Below are positions 16,185 to 24,910 of a stretch of 64,000 bases of DNA, in pieces. The notes below the pieces were generated by a model. The model saw only the letters and a program-made list of their open reading frames with translations, was not told the origin of the DNA and ran no database searches. The stretch comes from Micromonospora violae (GTDB lineage Bacteria > Actinomycetota > Actinomycetes > Mycobacteriales > Micromonosporaceae): contig NZ_SHKK01000001.1 of NCBI RefSeq assembly GCF_004217135.1, positions 2,728,001 through 2,792,000 on the forward strand, in the 5' to 3' direction. A program made the position numbers and the translations under genes. Numbering within the stretch: position 1 is the stretch's first letter; each line of letters opens with the position of its first letter.

Positions 16185-16731
16185 GGTCTCCCTGCAGGTG
16201 GATGTCGAACTCGAACCCGTCCGCCGCCGGCCGGGCCAGCAGGGTGCCACGGCGGTCGGCGTCGACGCTGCGCAGCACGGGGTCGGCGGCGTTCGCTGCC
16301 GGCTCGTCGGGAAAGTAGAGCCGGGTGACGAGGCGGTGCAGCAACCCACGCCCGAAGACCGACAGGGTCAGGTGCGGCGCTTCGGTGCCGCCGTCCGGCT
16401 CGGGCAGCGAACCTGGCTTGACGGTCAACAACCCGTACCACCCGTTCCCGTCGGTCTCGCTGCGCCCGAAGCCGCGAAAGCCCGCGAGCGCGGGCGGCCG
16501 GGCCCCACGCGGGTCGTCCGGGTGGTCGAACCGGCCGTCCGGGTCGGCCTGCCAGCTCTCCACCATCGCGTCGACCACCGGCGTCCCGGTGCCGTCGAAG
16601 ACCCGGCCCCTGATCCAGAACGCGCCCGGCGTGCCCTCGGGTACGACGTACGGGCCGTCGGGCCAGCGCAGACCGATGTGCAGGTACGGCCCGACGGTCT
16701 GCGCGGGCATGACACCCAACTGCTCACTCAT
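16159..16731 (-). CDS. pcaG: Protocatechuate 3,4-dioxygenase alpha subunit
   Basis: This 190-residue protein is the alpha subunit of the intradiol dioxygenase. Visible features are QTVGPYLHIGL near the N-terminus, the beta-sandwich segment GRVFDGTGTPVVDAMVE, APHLTLSVFGRGLL and the terminal FDIHLQGDHETVFF. It forms the (alpha-beta) unit with PcaH, whose frame it overlaps by 8 bp. The alpha subunit normally does not carry the iron ligands. Confidence 0.93.
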   Translation of the reverse strand: MSEQLGVMPAQTVGPYLHIGLRWPDGPYVVPEGTPGAFWIRGRVFDGTGTPVVDAMVESWQADPDGRFDHPDDPRGARPPALAGFRGFGRSETDGNGWYGLLTVKPGSLPEPDGGTEAPHLTLSVFGRGLLHRLVTRLYFPDEPAANAADPVLRSVDADRRGTLLARPAADGFEFDIHLQGDHETVFFAV

Positions 16732-17479
16732 CGTCGTGATCGTCCTCGTCCTCGAAGGGGGTGCTCTCCCGGCCACGCAGCACGATGTCGAACTCGTACG
16801 CCAGCGCCCACTCCGGTGTGGTGCCGGCGTGGTCGTACCGGGCGATCATCCGGTCCCGGGCCTTCGGGTCGCGGACCGAGTTGAAGATCGGGTCCTGGAA
16901 GAAGAGCGGGTCGCCCGGGAAGTACATCTGCGTCACCAGGCGCTGGGTGAACGCGCGGCCGAAGAGGGAGAAGTGGATGTGCGCCGGCCGCCAGGCGTTG
17001 TCGTGGTTGCGCCAGGGGTAGGCGCCGGGCTGCACGGTGATGAACCGGTAGCGCCCCTGGTCGTCGGTGAGCGCCCGGCCCACCCCTTCGAAGTGGGGGT
17101 CGAGCGGCGCCGGCCAGGTGTCTCGTGCGTCGCGGTACCGGCCGGCGGCGTTGGCCTGCCAGATCTCGACCAGGGTGCGGGGCACCGGTCGGCCGTCACC
17201 GTCGCGCACCCGCCCGTGCACGATGATCCGCTGTCCCTGCGGCTCACCGTCGTGCTGGCGGGTCAGGTCGTGGTCGAGCGCACCGACGCGCCCCTCCCCC
17301 AGCAACGGCCCGGTGACCTCGGTCAGCCGCTGCGGCAGGTAGATCAGTGGGTGTTTCGGCGCGCGTGCCACTGTCGACTTGTAGCCCGGGCTGAGCAGAG
17401 GTGGGTGGGCGTCGACATCATCGCGCCGGTATCGAGGCAGCACCAGGCCGCTGCTGACCGGGGCGTCCTGAGTGGTCAT
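16724..17479 (-). CDS. pcaH: Protocatechuate 3,4-dioxygenase beta subunit
   Basis: This 251-residue iron(III) subunit cleaves protocatechuate between its two hydroxyls to 3-carboxy-cis,cis-muconate. Family landmarks are DLTRQHDGEPQGQRIIVHGR, VEIWQANAAGRYRDARDTW (first Tyr ligand region), GAYPWRNH (second Tyr) and WRPAHIHFSLFG with the two His ligands. The tail is unusually acidic (FEDEDDHDDE). The ATG overlaps the pcaJ stop. PcaHG enzymes of this type are known to act slowly on gallate-type substrates to give 2-pyrone-4,6-dicarboxylate, which matters for the galB/galC genes further right. Confidence 0.94.
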   Translation of the reverse strand: MTTQDAPVSSGLVLPRYRRDDVDAHPPLLSPGYKSTVARAPKHPLIYLPQRLTEVTGPLLGEGRVGALDHDLTRQHDGEPQGQRIIVHGRVRDGDGRPVPRTLVEIWQANAAGRYRDARDTWPAPLDPHFEGVGRALTDDQGRYRFITVQPGAYPWRNHDNAWRPAHIHFSLFGRAFTQRLVTQMYFPGDPLFFQDPIFNSVRDPKARDRMIARYDHAGTTPEWALAYEFDIVLRGRESTPFEDEDDHDDE

Positions 17480-18246
17480 CGTCGTCTCCCGTCGGACTTC
17501 GTCGCCTCCAGCGTCCGCAGCACCGCGAGCTCCCGGGCCGTCGGCGGCTCACCGGTGCTCAGCCCTTCGGCGACGGCGAGGTCCCAGCCGGTGGCCGCTC
17601 GCGCCTGCTCCCGGGTCACGCCGGGGTGCAGGCGGGTCAGCGTGAGTTCGCAGCTGACCGGGTCGGGTTCGAGGACACCGAGATCGGTGATCACCACTCG
17701 GGGACCTCCGCCTCGCAGGCCGAGTCGCTCCCGGTCGCCCGGGCCGGTTCCGTACCCGACCGAGGTGACGAAGTCGACCCGTTCGGTGAATGTCCGCAGG
17801 TCCTGGCGGACGATCACCACGACCTCGCGGCAGGAGGCGGCGATCTCCGGTGCCCCACCGGCACCGGGCAGCCGGACCTTCGGGGCGTCGTAGTCCCCTC
17901 CGACGACCGTGGTGTTGATGTTGCCGTACCGGTCGATCTGCGCGGCGCCGAGGAAGCCCACGTCGATCCGGCCGGGCTGGAGCCAGTAGTTGAACACTTC
18001 GGGGACCGACACCACCGCGTCCGCCGTGTCGGCGAGCACTCCGTCTCCGATGGAGAGCGGAAGCCGGTCCGGCTTCGCGCCGAGGCACCCTGATTCGTAG
18101 ATGAGCACCAGGTTCGGGGCGTGGGTCGCCCGGGCGAGATTCGCCGCGGTGCTGGGTAGCCCGATTCCGACGAAGCAGGCGGTGCCGTCGCGTAGTTGCC
18201 GCGCGGCGGCGACGGTCATCATCTCGTCGGCGGTCCAGCCCGTCAT
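17476..18246 (-). CDS. pcaJ: 3-oxoadipate CoA-transferase subunit B
   Basis: This 256-residue protein is a family I CoA-transferase beta subunit of the CatJ/PcaJ type. It has YESGCLGAKPDRLPLSIGD, VFNYWLQPGRIDVGFLGAAQ and INTTVVGGDY. With PcaI it transfers CoA from succinyl-CoA to beta-ketoadipate. The ATG at 18246 has GAGGGA at good spacing. An alternative ATG at 18276 overlaps the pcaI stop (ATGA) and would add ten residues. Confidence 0.9.
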   Translation of the reverse strand: MTGWTADEMMTVAAARQLRDGTACFVGIGLPSTAANLARATHAPNLVLIYESGCLGAKPDRLPLSIGDGVLADTADAVVSVPEVFNYWLQPGRIDVGFLGAAQIDRYGNINTTVVGGDYDAPKVRLPGAGGAPEIAASCREVVVIVRQDLRTFTERVDFVTSVGYGTGPGDRERLGLRGGGPRVVITDLGVLEPDPVSCELTLTRLHPGVTREQARAATGWDLAVAEGLSTGEPPTARELAVLRTLEATKSDGRRR

Positions 18247-18272
18247 CGCGGTCCCTCGCTCGCTGCGCTGAC

Positions 18273-19091
18273 TCATGTCGTCGCCCCGGCCCGGTGCACG
18301 TGCTCGTCGAGCCAGGCGCGGAAGGTGTCCCGGTGCCGGCTGACGGCGTCCCAGCGCCGGTAGAAGTCGTTGTCCCGCACCGAGTAGCCGTGCGCGTAGG
18401 AGGGGTGCGCGCCTCCGGGCACCTCGGCCACCGCGGTGACCGCCCAGCCGGGCAGGACGACCTGCCCGGGTACGGGTTCCCACTCGTCCACGATCTCCTC
18501 GACGGTAACCAGTGACCGGTCGGCGGCGAGCACGGCCTCCTTCTGCACCCCGGTGATGCCCCACATCTGCACGTTGCCGTTGCGGTCGGCGCGCTGGGCG
18601 TGCACCACCGTCACGTCGGGACGCAGGGCGGGCACGGCGGTGAGGGTTTCGCCGGTGAAGGGGCAGGTGATGGGCCGGATGTTGGTCGTGTGCCCGGGTA
18701 GGTCGGTGCCGGTGTAGCCGCGCAGGACGGCGAACGGCAGCCCGGACGCCCCGGCGACGTACCGGTTCGCCATGCCCGCGTGGCTGTGCTCCTCCAGTTC
18801 GAGTGGACGCGGCCAGGCGTGCTGGACGGCGTCGCGGAAGCGGTGCAGCGACCCGACGCCCGGGTTGCCACCCCAGGAGAAGACCAGGCGACGGGCGCAG
18901 CCCGCGCCGATGAGCTGGTCGTAGATGACGTCGGGGGTCATCCGCACGAGGGTGAGGTCCTGCCGTCCCTGGCGGATGATCTCGTGACCGGCGGCGAACG
19001 GGATGAGGTGCGTGAACCCTTCCAGGGCCACCACGTCACCGTCGCGGACCAGGTCAGCCACGCCCTCGGCCAGTGAGACGAGCTTCGCCAT
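18273..19091 (-). CDS. pcaI: 3-oxoadipate CoA-transferase subunit A
   Basis: This 272-residue alpha subunit is related to the CatI/GctA/IpdA group (LVSLAEGVADLVRDGDVVALEG, RRLVFSWGGNPGVGSLHRF, HAQRADRNGNVQMWGITG). It is the first gene of the minus-strand pca operon. The chosen ATG at 19091 (MAKLVSL) has GGGGAGG a few bases upstream. The long in-frame upstream extension lies in the divergent promoter and is not used. Confidence 0.9.
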   Translation of the reverse strand: MAKLVSLAEGVADLVRDGDVVALEGFTHLIPFAAGHEIIRQGRQDLTLVRMTPDVIYDQLIGAGCARRLVFSWGGNPGVGSLHRFRDAVQHAWPRPLELEEHSHAGMANRYVAGASGLPFAVLRGYTGTDLPGHTTNIRPITCPFTGETLTAVPALRPDVTVVHAQRADRNGNVQMWGITGVQKEAVLAADRSLVTVEEIVDEWEPVPGQVVLPGWAVTAVAEVPGGAHPSYAHGYSVRDNDFYRRWDAVSRHRDTFRAWLDEHVHRAGATT

Positions 19092-19385
19092 GGGCCTCCC
19101 CGCCTCCTGCCGCGACCGTGCCACCGCCAGCCGTTCGCTATGCGGACTGCCGTACTCATATCGAACGTACGACGGAGGATGGCATCCGTCAACGACGCGG
19201 TGTCCGCAGTGTTCGGCACTCACTGCGACCGATCCGTTGACGTGGGACGAGCCGCGTGCCAACGTTCATGAAGAGAACGCCCGTTCGGTAGGCGAACAAC
19301 CCTGGGGTCCCTCGCGACCGAACGGCCACCCCGCCCGGCCACCCGGGACCACCCCCACCGGCCCCACGCTCCGAGGAGGACCGCC
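19092..19385. promoter_or_regulatory. Divergent promoter between pcaI and the aldehyde dehydrogenase
   Basis: This 294-bp region holds no convincing gene. It must carry the promoters for the leftward pca operon and the rightward aldehyde dehydrogenase-pobA pair. An imperfect palindrome around 19162-19175 (TCGAACGTACGA) is a candidate operator for the IclR regulator encoded at the end of the pca operon. Confidence 0.5.
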
Positions 19386-20846
19386 ATGACACTGCTGGAC
19401 GCCACGACCTGGCAGGGCACCCTGCACAGCGACGGCTGGGTGGAACCGGCCGGCGGTTCGGCACCGGTGCGGTCCCCCGCCACCGGGGAGGAGATCGGCC
19501 AGATCGGCGTGGCGAACGCCGAGGACGTGACGCGCGCCTGCGCCCGCGCCGCCGCCGCCCAGCGCGTCTGGGCCGGCACCGGCTACGCCGAGCGCGCCGC
19601 GGTGCTGCGCCGGGCCGGGCACCTGTTCGAGCGGCACGCGGCCGAGATCGGCGACTGGATCGTGCGGGAGTCCGGGTCCATCCCGCCCAAGGCCGGTGTC
19701 GAGACCGACACCGCGGCGCAGGAGTGCTACGAGGCGGCGGCGCTCGCCTCGCACCCGCTCGGCGAGATCATCCCGAGCGCCCAACCGAGGCTCAGCCTGG
19801 CGCGCCGGTTACCCGTCGGCGTCGTCGGCGTCATCGCGCCGTTCAACTTCCCGCTCATCCTGGCCATCCGCTCGGTCGCCCCGGCGCTGGCGCTGGGCAA
19901 CGCGGTGGTGCTCAAGCCCGATCCGCGCACCGCGGTCTGCGGTGGTGTCTCGATCGCCCGGGTCTTCGAGGAGGCCGGCCTGCCCGCCGGGCTGCTGCAC
20001 GTCCTCCCCGGCGGGGCCGAGGTCGGCGAGGCGCTGGTGGCCGACCCGAACGTACGGGTGGTCAGCTTCACCGGTTCGACCGCCGCCGGCCGCTCGGTCG
20101 GCGAGGCGGCGGCCCGCCACCTCAAGCGTGCGCATCTCGAACTCGGTGGCAACTCCGCGCTGATCGTGCTGGACGACGCCGACCTGGACCTCGCGGTGTC
20201 CGCCGCCGCCTGGGGGTCGTTCCTGCACCAGGGCCAGATCTGCATGACCACCGGCCGGCACCTGGTGCACGAGAGCCTGTCCGAGCGGTACGTCGAGCTA
20301 CTGGCCGAGAAGGCGAACCACCTGCCGGTCGGCGACCCGGCCAAGGAGCAGGTGGCACTCGGACCGATCATCGACGAGCGCCAGCGCGACAAGATCCATG
20401 CGCTGGTCACGTCGAGCGTCGACGCGGGCGCCCGGTTGGCGGCCGGGGGCACGTACGAGGGGTTGTTCTACCGACCCACGGTGCTCACCGACGTCACCCC
20501 CACCACCCCGGCGTACGCCGAGGAGGTCTTCGGCCCGGTCGCGCCGGTGATCACCTTCGCGGACCAGGACGAGGTCGTGCAGTTGGCCCGGCAGACCGAG
20601 TACGGCCTGTCGCTGGGCATCCTGAGCCGCGACGTGATGAGGGCGATGGCTCTCGCTGACCGGATCCCCAGCGGGATCGTGCACATCAACGATCAGACGG
20701 TGAGCGACGAGGCGGTCGCGCCGTTCGGTGGGGTGGGGGCGTCCGGCACCGGCGCCCGGTTCGGCGGGCCGGCCGCGAACGTCGAGGCGTTCACCGAGAC
20801 CCAGTGGCTCACCGTGCGGGGCGACATCGCGCGGTACCCGTTCTGA
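19386..20846 (+). CDS. NAD(P)-dependent aromatic aldehyde dehydrogenase (benzaldehyde/vanillin type)
   Basis: This 486-residue aldehyde dehydrogenase has all core motifs: NAD-binding GVIAPFNFP and FTGSTAAGRSVG, the general base in ELGGNSALIV (about Glu252), and the nucleophile in GQICMTTGRH (about Cys286). The DADLDLAVSAAAWGSFLHQGQ stretch resembles benzaldehyde/vanillin dehydrogenases. It would oxidise vanillin or 4-hydroxybenzaldehyde to the acids used by VanAB and PobA. AGGAGGA precedes the ATG. pobA follows 18 bp downstream, so they form an operon. Confidence 0.85.
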   Translation: MTLLDATTWQGTLHSDGWVEPAGGSAPVRSPATGEEIGQIGVANAEDVTRACARAAAAQRVWAGTGYAERAAVLRRAGHLFERHAAEIGDWIVRESGSIPPKAGVETDTAAQECYEAAALASHPLGEIIPSAQPRLSLARRLPVGVVGVIAPFNFPLILAIRSVAPALALGNAVVLKPDPRTAVCGGVSIARVFEEAGLPAGLLHVLPGGAEVGEALVADPNVRVVSFTGSTAAGRSVGEAAARHLKRAHLELGGNSALIVLDDADLDLAVSAAAWGSFLHQGQICMTTGRHLVHESLSERYVELLAEKANHLPVGDPAKEQVALGPIIDERQRDKIHALVTSSVDAGARLAAGGTYEGLFYRPTVLTDVTPTTPAYAEEVFGPVAPVITFADQDEVVQLARQTEYGLSLGILSRDVMRAMALADRIPSGIVHINDQTVSDEAVAPFGGVGASGTGARFGGPAANVEAFTETQWLTVRGDIARYPF

Positions 20847-20864
20847 CACCGGAAGGAGTGGAGC

Positions 20865-22046
20865 ATGCCGGAGATGCGTACCCAGGTCGGCATCGTCGGC
20901 GCCGGGCCGGCGGGGCTCATGCTGTCGCACCTGCTGCACCTGCGCGGAATCGATTCGGTGGTGCTGGAGAGCCGCAGCCGTGACTACGTCGAGCATCGGC
21001 TCCGGGCGGGCGTCCTCGAACAGGGCTCGGTCGACCTGCTCTGCCGCAGTGGCGTCGGCGCGCGGCTGCAACGGGAGGGGATGCGCCACGAGGGCATCGA
21101 GCTGCGCTTCGCCGGTGAGTCGCACCGGGTGCCGATGGCGGACCTGACCGGGCGGGCGATCACCGTGTACGGACAGCAGGAGGTGGTCAAGGACCTGATC
21201 GCCGCCCGGCTCGCCGCCGGCGGGTCGATCCTCTTCGAGGCCGACGTCGTACGTCTGGACGGCCTCGACTCGGACTCGCCAACCGTCCACTTCCGACGCG
21301 ACGGCCGCGACGAGGAGCTGCGGTGCGACTTCGTGGCCGGCTGCGACGGGTTCCACGGGGTGAGTCGCGCCGCGGTGCCCGAGGGAGTGCTGACCACCTA
21401 CGAGCGGGCGTACCCCTTCGCCTGGTTGGGTGTCCTCGCCGCCGCACCGCCGGCGGTGGACGAGCTGATCTACGCCAACCACGAACGCGGTTTCGCCCTC
21501 TACAGCATGCGCTCCCCGGAGATCTCCCGGCTGTATCTCCAGGTCGCGCCGGACGAGGACATCGCCGAGTGGCCGGACGAGCGGATCTGGGCGGAGCTGC
21601 GGGCGCGGTTGGAGACGGTGCCGGGATGGTCGCTCAACGAGGGGCCGATCCTGGAGAAGTCCATCACGCCAATGCGCAGCTTCGTCGTCGAGCCGATGCA
21701 GTGGGAGCGGCTGTTCCTGGCCGGGGACGCCGTCCACATCGTCCCGCCCACCGGCGCGAAGGGCATGAACCTGGCCCTCGCCGACGTCGCGCTGCTCGGC
21801 GACGCCTTCGCCGCGTGGTACGACGAGGGCCACACCGACCTGCTGGAGAGCTACTCGGCGACCGCGTTGCGCCGGGTCTGGCGGGCCCAGCACTTCTCCT
21901 GGTGGATGACCTCGATGCTGCACCGGCTGGAGCGCGACGACCCGTACGAGACGAAGTTGCAGACCGCGACGCTGCGCTACGTCGCCACCTCCGCCGCGTA
22001 CGCCACGAGCCTGTCGGAGAACTACGTGGGCCTGCCCGAGGTCTGA
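20865..22046 (+). CDS. pobA: 4-hydroxybenzoate 3-monooxygenase
   Basis: This 393-residue flavoprotein matches the usual PobA length (about 390-395). It has the FAD motif GIVGAGPAGLMLSHLL, the HRLRAGVLEQGSVDLL segment, the NADPH/FAD-linking DG segment CDGFHGVSR, and GDAVHIVPPTGAKGMNLA. It converts 4-hydroxybenzoate to protocatechuate, feeding the divergent pca operon. GGAAGGAG lies upstream of the ATG. Confidence 0.95.
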   Translation: MPEMRTQVGIVGAGPAGLMLSHLLHLRGIDSVVLESRSRDYVEHRLRAGVLEQGSVDLLCRSGVGARLQREGMRHEGIELRFAGESHRVPMADLTGRAITVYGQQEVVKDLIAARLAAGGSILFEADVVRLDGLDSDSPTVHFRRDGRDEELRCDFVAGCDGFHGVSRAAVPEGVLTTYERAYPFAWLGVLAAAPPAVDELIYANHERGFALYSMRSPEISRLYLQVAPDEDIAEWPDERIWAELRARLETVPGWSLNEGPILEKSITPMRSFVVEPMQWERLFLAGDAVHIVPPTGAKGMNLALADVALLGDAFAAWYDEGHTDLLESYSATALRRVWRAQHFSWWMTSMLHRLERDDPYETKLQTATLRYVATSAAYATSLSENYVGLPEV

Positions 22047-22243
22047 GCGGGAGCCGGCGCGACGTCGCGTTGTTCAACTTATTCATGACGGGCGTCAGAA
22101 ATTATTGACTTTCAATGCCGGGGTGACTGACCATGGCCAACACAGCGGCGTGCGCCCCCACGCAGCGGTAGTCCACCTGCAGATCCGAGGCATCCGCCGA
22201 CTTCCGACGCACCCACCACCCCCGCCCAGGAAGGGCCTCGTCA
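22047..22243 (+). promoter_or_regulatory. AT-rich promoter region of the ABC importer operon
   Basis: This 197-bp gap is locally AT-rich around 22070-22110. It contains an inverted repeat TGACG-GG-CGTCA (22086-22097). A closely similar string, TGATCGGGCGTCA, occurs at 30531-30543 upstream of the couN-like gene, so both may be operators of one aromatic-responsive regulator. Confidence 0.45.
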
Positions 22244-23218
22244 ATGAAGAAGGTCATGGCTCTCGGGCTGATCGCCGCTACCGCGATCGCCCTCACCGGA
22301 TGTACCGACTCCGACGCGACCGCGCCGTCCGAACCGACCTCGGGCGAGTCCCGCAAGGTCCGGGTCGCGGCGCTGCCCATCACCGAGACCGCCGCGCTGT
22401 GGGGCGGCATCAAGGCGGGCATCTTCGCCGAGCGCGGGCTCCAGGTCGAGGTGCTGCCCGCCCAGGGCGGCGCGCAGGCCATCCCCGCGCTCCTGAACGG
22501 TGACATCGACTTCGCGATCGGCCAACCCTTCGGCCCCTTCCGCGCCGACCTGCGGGATCTCGGCGTCGTCATCATCGGCAACTACGCCTCCTCGTACGCC
22601 GACGGCGACGACATCAACGCCGTGGTGGCCTCGGCGAAGTCCGGCATCAAGCGACCGGCCGACCTGGCGGGCAAGCGGGTCGCGGTCAACAGCCTCGGCG
22701 CCGCCGGTGACGTGACGATCATGGCGGCGGTCGAGAAGGACGGCGGCGATCCATCGAAGATCAAGTTCGTCGAGGTCGCCTTCCCGGACGCCCCGGCCCA
22801 ACTCGAGTCGGGCAACATCGACGCCGCCTGGGTTCCCGAACCCTTCGTCACGCAGTTGAAGGGCCGCGGTGACACGTTCATCGTCGCGCCCTACCAGGCG
22901 GTGGTGCCGGGCCTGGCCACGCTCACCACCATCACCACCAAGGAACGCACGGAGAAGGACGCCAAGCTCATCGAGGACTTCACGGCCGCGATGAAGAAGA
23001 CGTTGCAGTGGGCCAACGACCCCGCCAACGAGGCGGCCGTCCGACAGGCCATCAAGGACAACCTGGAACTGCCCCCGCCGGTGGCCGAGTCGGTGCGGCT
23101 GCCCGCCTTCGGTTGGGACGTCGACCGGTCGAGCCTGCAGACGCTCGCCGAGCTCGCGCAGAAGTACAAGGTGCTCGACAAGCAACCCGACTTCGACCGT
23201 CTCATCCAGCAGAAGTAG
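22244..23218 (+). CDS. NitT/TauT-type ABC transporter substrate-binding lipoprotein
   Basis: This 324-residue protein begins with a lipoprotein signal (MKKVMALGLIAATAIALTGC, lipid-modified Cys20). The mature part has the SsuA/NrtA/ThiY fold (AALWGGIKAGIFAERGLQVEV, LLNGDIDFAIGQPF, VNSLGAAGDVTIMAAVEKDG). It heads an importer operon with two permeases and an ATPase. By position next to the cou-like genes, the substrate is probably an aromatic or hydroxycinnamic acid; this is inference. Confidence 0.87.
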   Translation: MKKVMALGLIAATAIALTGCTDSDATAPSEPTSGESRKVRVAALPITETAALWGGIKAGIFAERGLQVEVLPAQGGAQAIPALLNGDIDFAIGQPFGPFRADLRDLGVVIIGNYASSYADGDDINAVVASAKSGIKRPADLAGKRVAVNSLGAAGDVTIMAAVEKDGGDPSKIKFVEVAFPDAPAQLESGNIDAAWVPEPFVTQLKGRGDTFIVAPYQAVVPGLATLTTITTKERTEKDAKLIEDFTAAMKKTLQWANDPANEAAVRQAIKDNLELPPPVAESVRLPAFGWDVDRSSLQTLAELAQKYKVLDKQPDFDRLIQQK

Positions 23219-23231
23219 CTGGCGCGATCGC

Positions 23232-23259
23232 GCCCTCCCTGGCCCGGACCAGGGAGGGC
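23232..23259 (+). terminator. Intercistronic hairpin between binding protein and permease
   Basis: An 11-bp perfect stem (23232-23242 with 23249-23259) lies 14 bases after the substrate-binding gene. Such hairpins commonly stabilise or partly terminate transcripts so that the binding protein is made in excess over the permease. Confidence 0.6.
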
Positions 23260-23288
23260 CTCGCCGCCCGCGTGACGACGGGAGTGCC

Positions 23289-24089
23289 ATGCGCGTGTTC
23301 TCCGCCCGACGCCTGCGCGCGTTACGCAAAGCGATCCTGGGCGTCGTCGGCCTGACCGGGTTCCTCGTCGTCTGGCAGCTGATCCCGACACTGGGCCTGC
23401 TCAACCCGTTGTACCTGCCGTACGTGACGGACGTGCTGGCGCGGCTGTTCGAGCAGCTCGTCGACCTGGCGTTCTGGCGGCGGCTGGGCAGCACCATGAC
23501 GTCCTGGGCGATCGGCCTGACGGTGGCGACGGTCGCCGCCGTGGTCCTCGGCACGATCGTCGGGTTGGTGCCGTTCCTGCGGCGCGCGACCCACACGGTC
23601 GTCGAGTTCCTGCGACCGATCCCGTCGGTGGCTCTCATCCCACTCGCCGTGCTGATGTTCGGCATCCAACGGCAGGCCGCCCTCGTCATCATCGTCTACG
23701 CGTCGTTCTGGCAGGTGTTCGTGCAGGTGATCTACGGCGTCGCCGACGTCGACGCGGTAGCCCGCGACACCGCCCGCAGTTTCGGGCTGACCCGGCGGGA
23801 GCAGTTGTCGCACCTCGTCCTGCCGACCACCCTGCCGTATCTCATGACGGGCCTGCGGCTCGCGGCGGCGGTCGCGCTCATCCTCGCCATCACCGCCGAG
23901 ATGGTGATCGGCAACCCCGGCCTCGGGCGCATGATCGAGCTGTCCCGGTCCGCCGGAGACGCCGCCGGCCTGTACGCGCTGGTCGTGGTCACCGGCCTGC
24001 TCGGGCTCGTGGTGAACATCGTCTTCCGGTTCATCGAGCGTCGGGTGCTGTCGTGGCACCAGTCCGTACGAGGAGAGGAGCCGCTGTGA
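23289..24089 (+). CDS. ABC transporter permease (SsuC/TauC type)
   Basis: This 266-residue inner-membrane protein has about six hydrophobic helices and the BPD_transp_1 coupling loop (DVDAVARDTARSFGLTRREQLSHLVLP, in two parts). It is the first of two permease subunits of the importer. The stop overlaps the GTG of the second permease (GTGA). Confidence 0.88.
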   Translation: MRVFSARRLRALRKAILGVVGLTGFLVVWQLIPTLGLLNPLYLPYVTDVLARLFEQLVDLAFWRRLGSTMTSWAIGLTVATVAAVVLGTIVGLVPFLRRATHTVVEFLRPIPSVALIPLAVLMFGIQRQAALVIIVYASFWQVFVQVIYGVADVDAVARDTARSFGLTRREQLSHLVLPTTLPYLMTGLRLAAAVALILAITAEMVIGNPGLGRMIELSRSAGDAAGLYALVVVTGLLGLVVNIVFRFIERRVLSWHQSVRGEEPL

Positions 24090-24910
24090 CCGCGTACACC
24101 GGGCCGATCGCCACCAGGCCGCGCCGCCGGACGGTCGGATCCCGGATCGCGGCGGGCCTCCTCTACCCGCTGGGGCTGCCGACGCTGCTCCTGGTGGTCT
24201 GGGGCCTGGTGGCGACGAGAACGACGAGCCGGTTCTTCCCGGACCCGTTGACCATCGCCGAGGCTTTCCGGGAGACGTGGGTCGGCCCGGCGTTCGTCGA
24301 GGACGTGCTGCCGAGCCTGGCCCGCCTCGGCCTGGGCGTCGCCGCGTCGATCGTGCTCGGCATCGCCGCCGGCACCGTCATCGGCCTGACCCACTGGTTG
24401 CGGGAACTCCTCGAGCCGCTGCTGGAGTTCCTCCGGGCCATCCCACCACCGGTGCTGATTCCGGTGGTGATGCTCCTGCTCGGGATCACCGACACCATGA
24501 AGGTGGTCGTGATCGTCTCTGGTGCGGTCTGGCCGATCCTGTTGAACACGATCGAGGGTGTGCGGGGGACGGACAGCGTCATGACGGAGACCGCGCGTTC
24601 GTTCCAGGTCTCCTGGTGGGAGCGCCTCCGGTTCCTCGTACTTCCGGCCGCCAGCCCGCGGATCATGGCCGGGGTTCGCCAGGCCCTCTCGGTCGCGTTG
24701 ATCCTGATGGTCATCTCCGAGATGTTCGCGTCCTCCTCCGGCCTCGGCTACCGGATCGCCTACTTCCAGCGCAACTACCTGATCGCCGAGATGTGGAGCG
24801 GCATCCTGCTTCTCGGTCTCGTCGGCGTCTTCCTCGCCGTAGCTTTCGGTCTCGTCGAGCGGCGCGTGCTGCGCTGGTACCACGGAATCAGGGAGGTCAA
24901 CCGTGCCTGA
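24086..24910 (+). CDS. ABC transporter permease (SsuC/TauC type), second subunit
   Basis: This 274-residue permease has the same architecture, with the EAA-like loop TETARSFQVSWWERLRFLVLP. I chose the GTG at 24086 because GGAGAGGAG lies upstream and it overlaps the previous stop. Two different permeases suggest a heterodimeric channel. The stop overlaps the ATPase gene by 8 bp. Confidence 0.88.
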   Translation: MTAYTGPIATRPRRRTVGSRIAAGLLYPLGLPTLLLVVWGLVATRTTSRFFPDPLTIAEAFRETWVGPAFVEDVLPSLARLGLGVAASIVLGIAAGTVIGLTHWLRELLEPLLEFLRAIPPPVLIPVVMLLLGITDTMKVVVIVSGAVWPILLNTIEGVRGTDSVMTETARSFQVSWWERLRFLVLPAASPRIMAGVRQALSVALILMVISEMFASSSGLGYRIAYFQRNYLIAEMWSGILLLGLVGVFLAVAFGLVERRVLRWYHGIREVNRA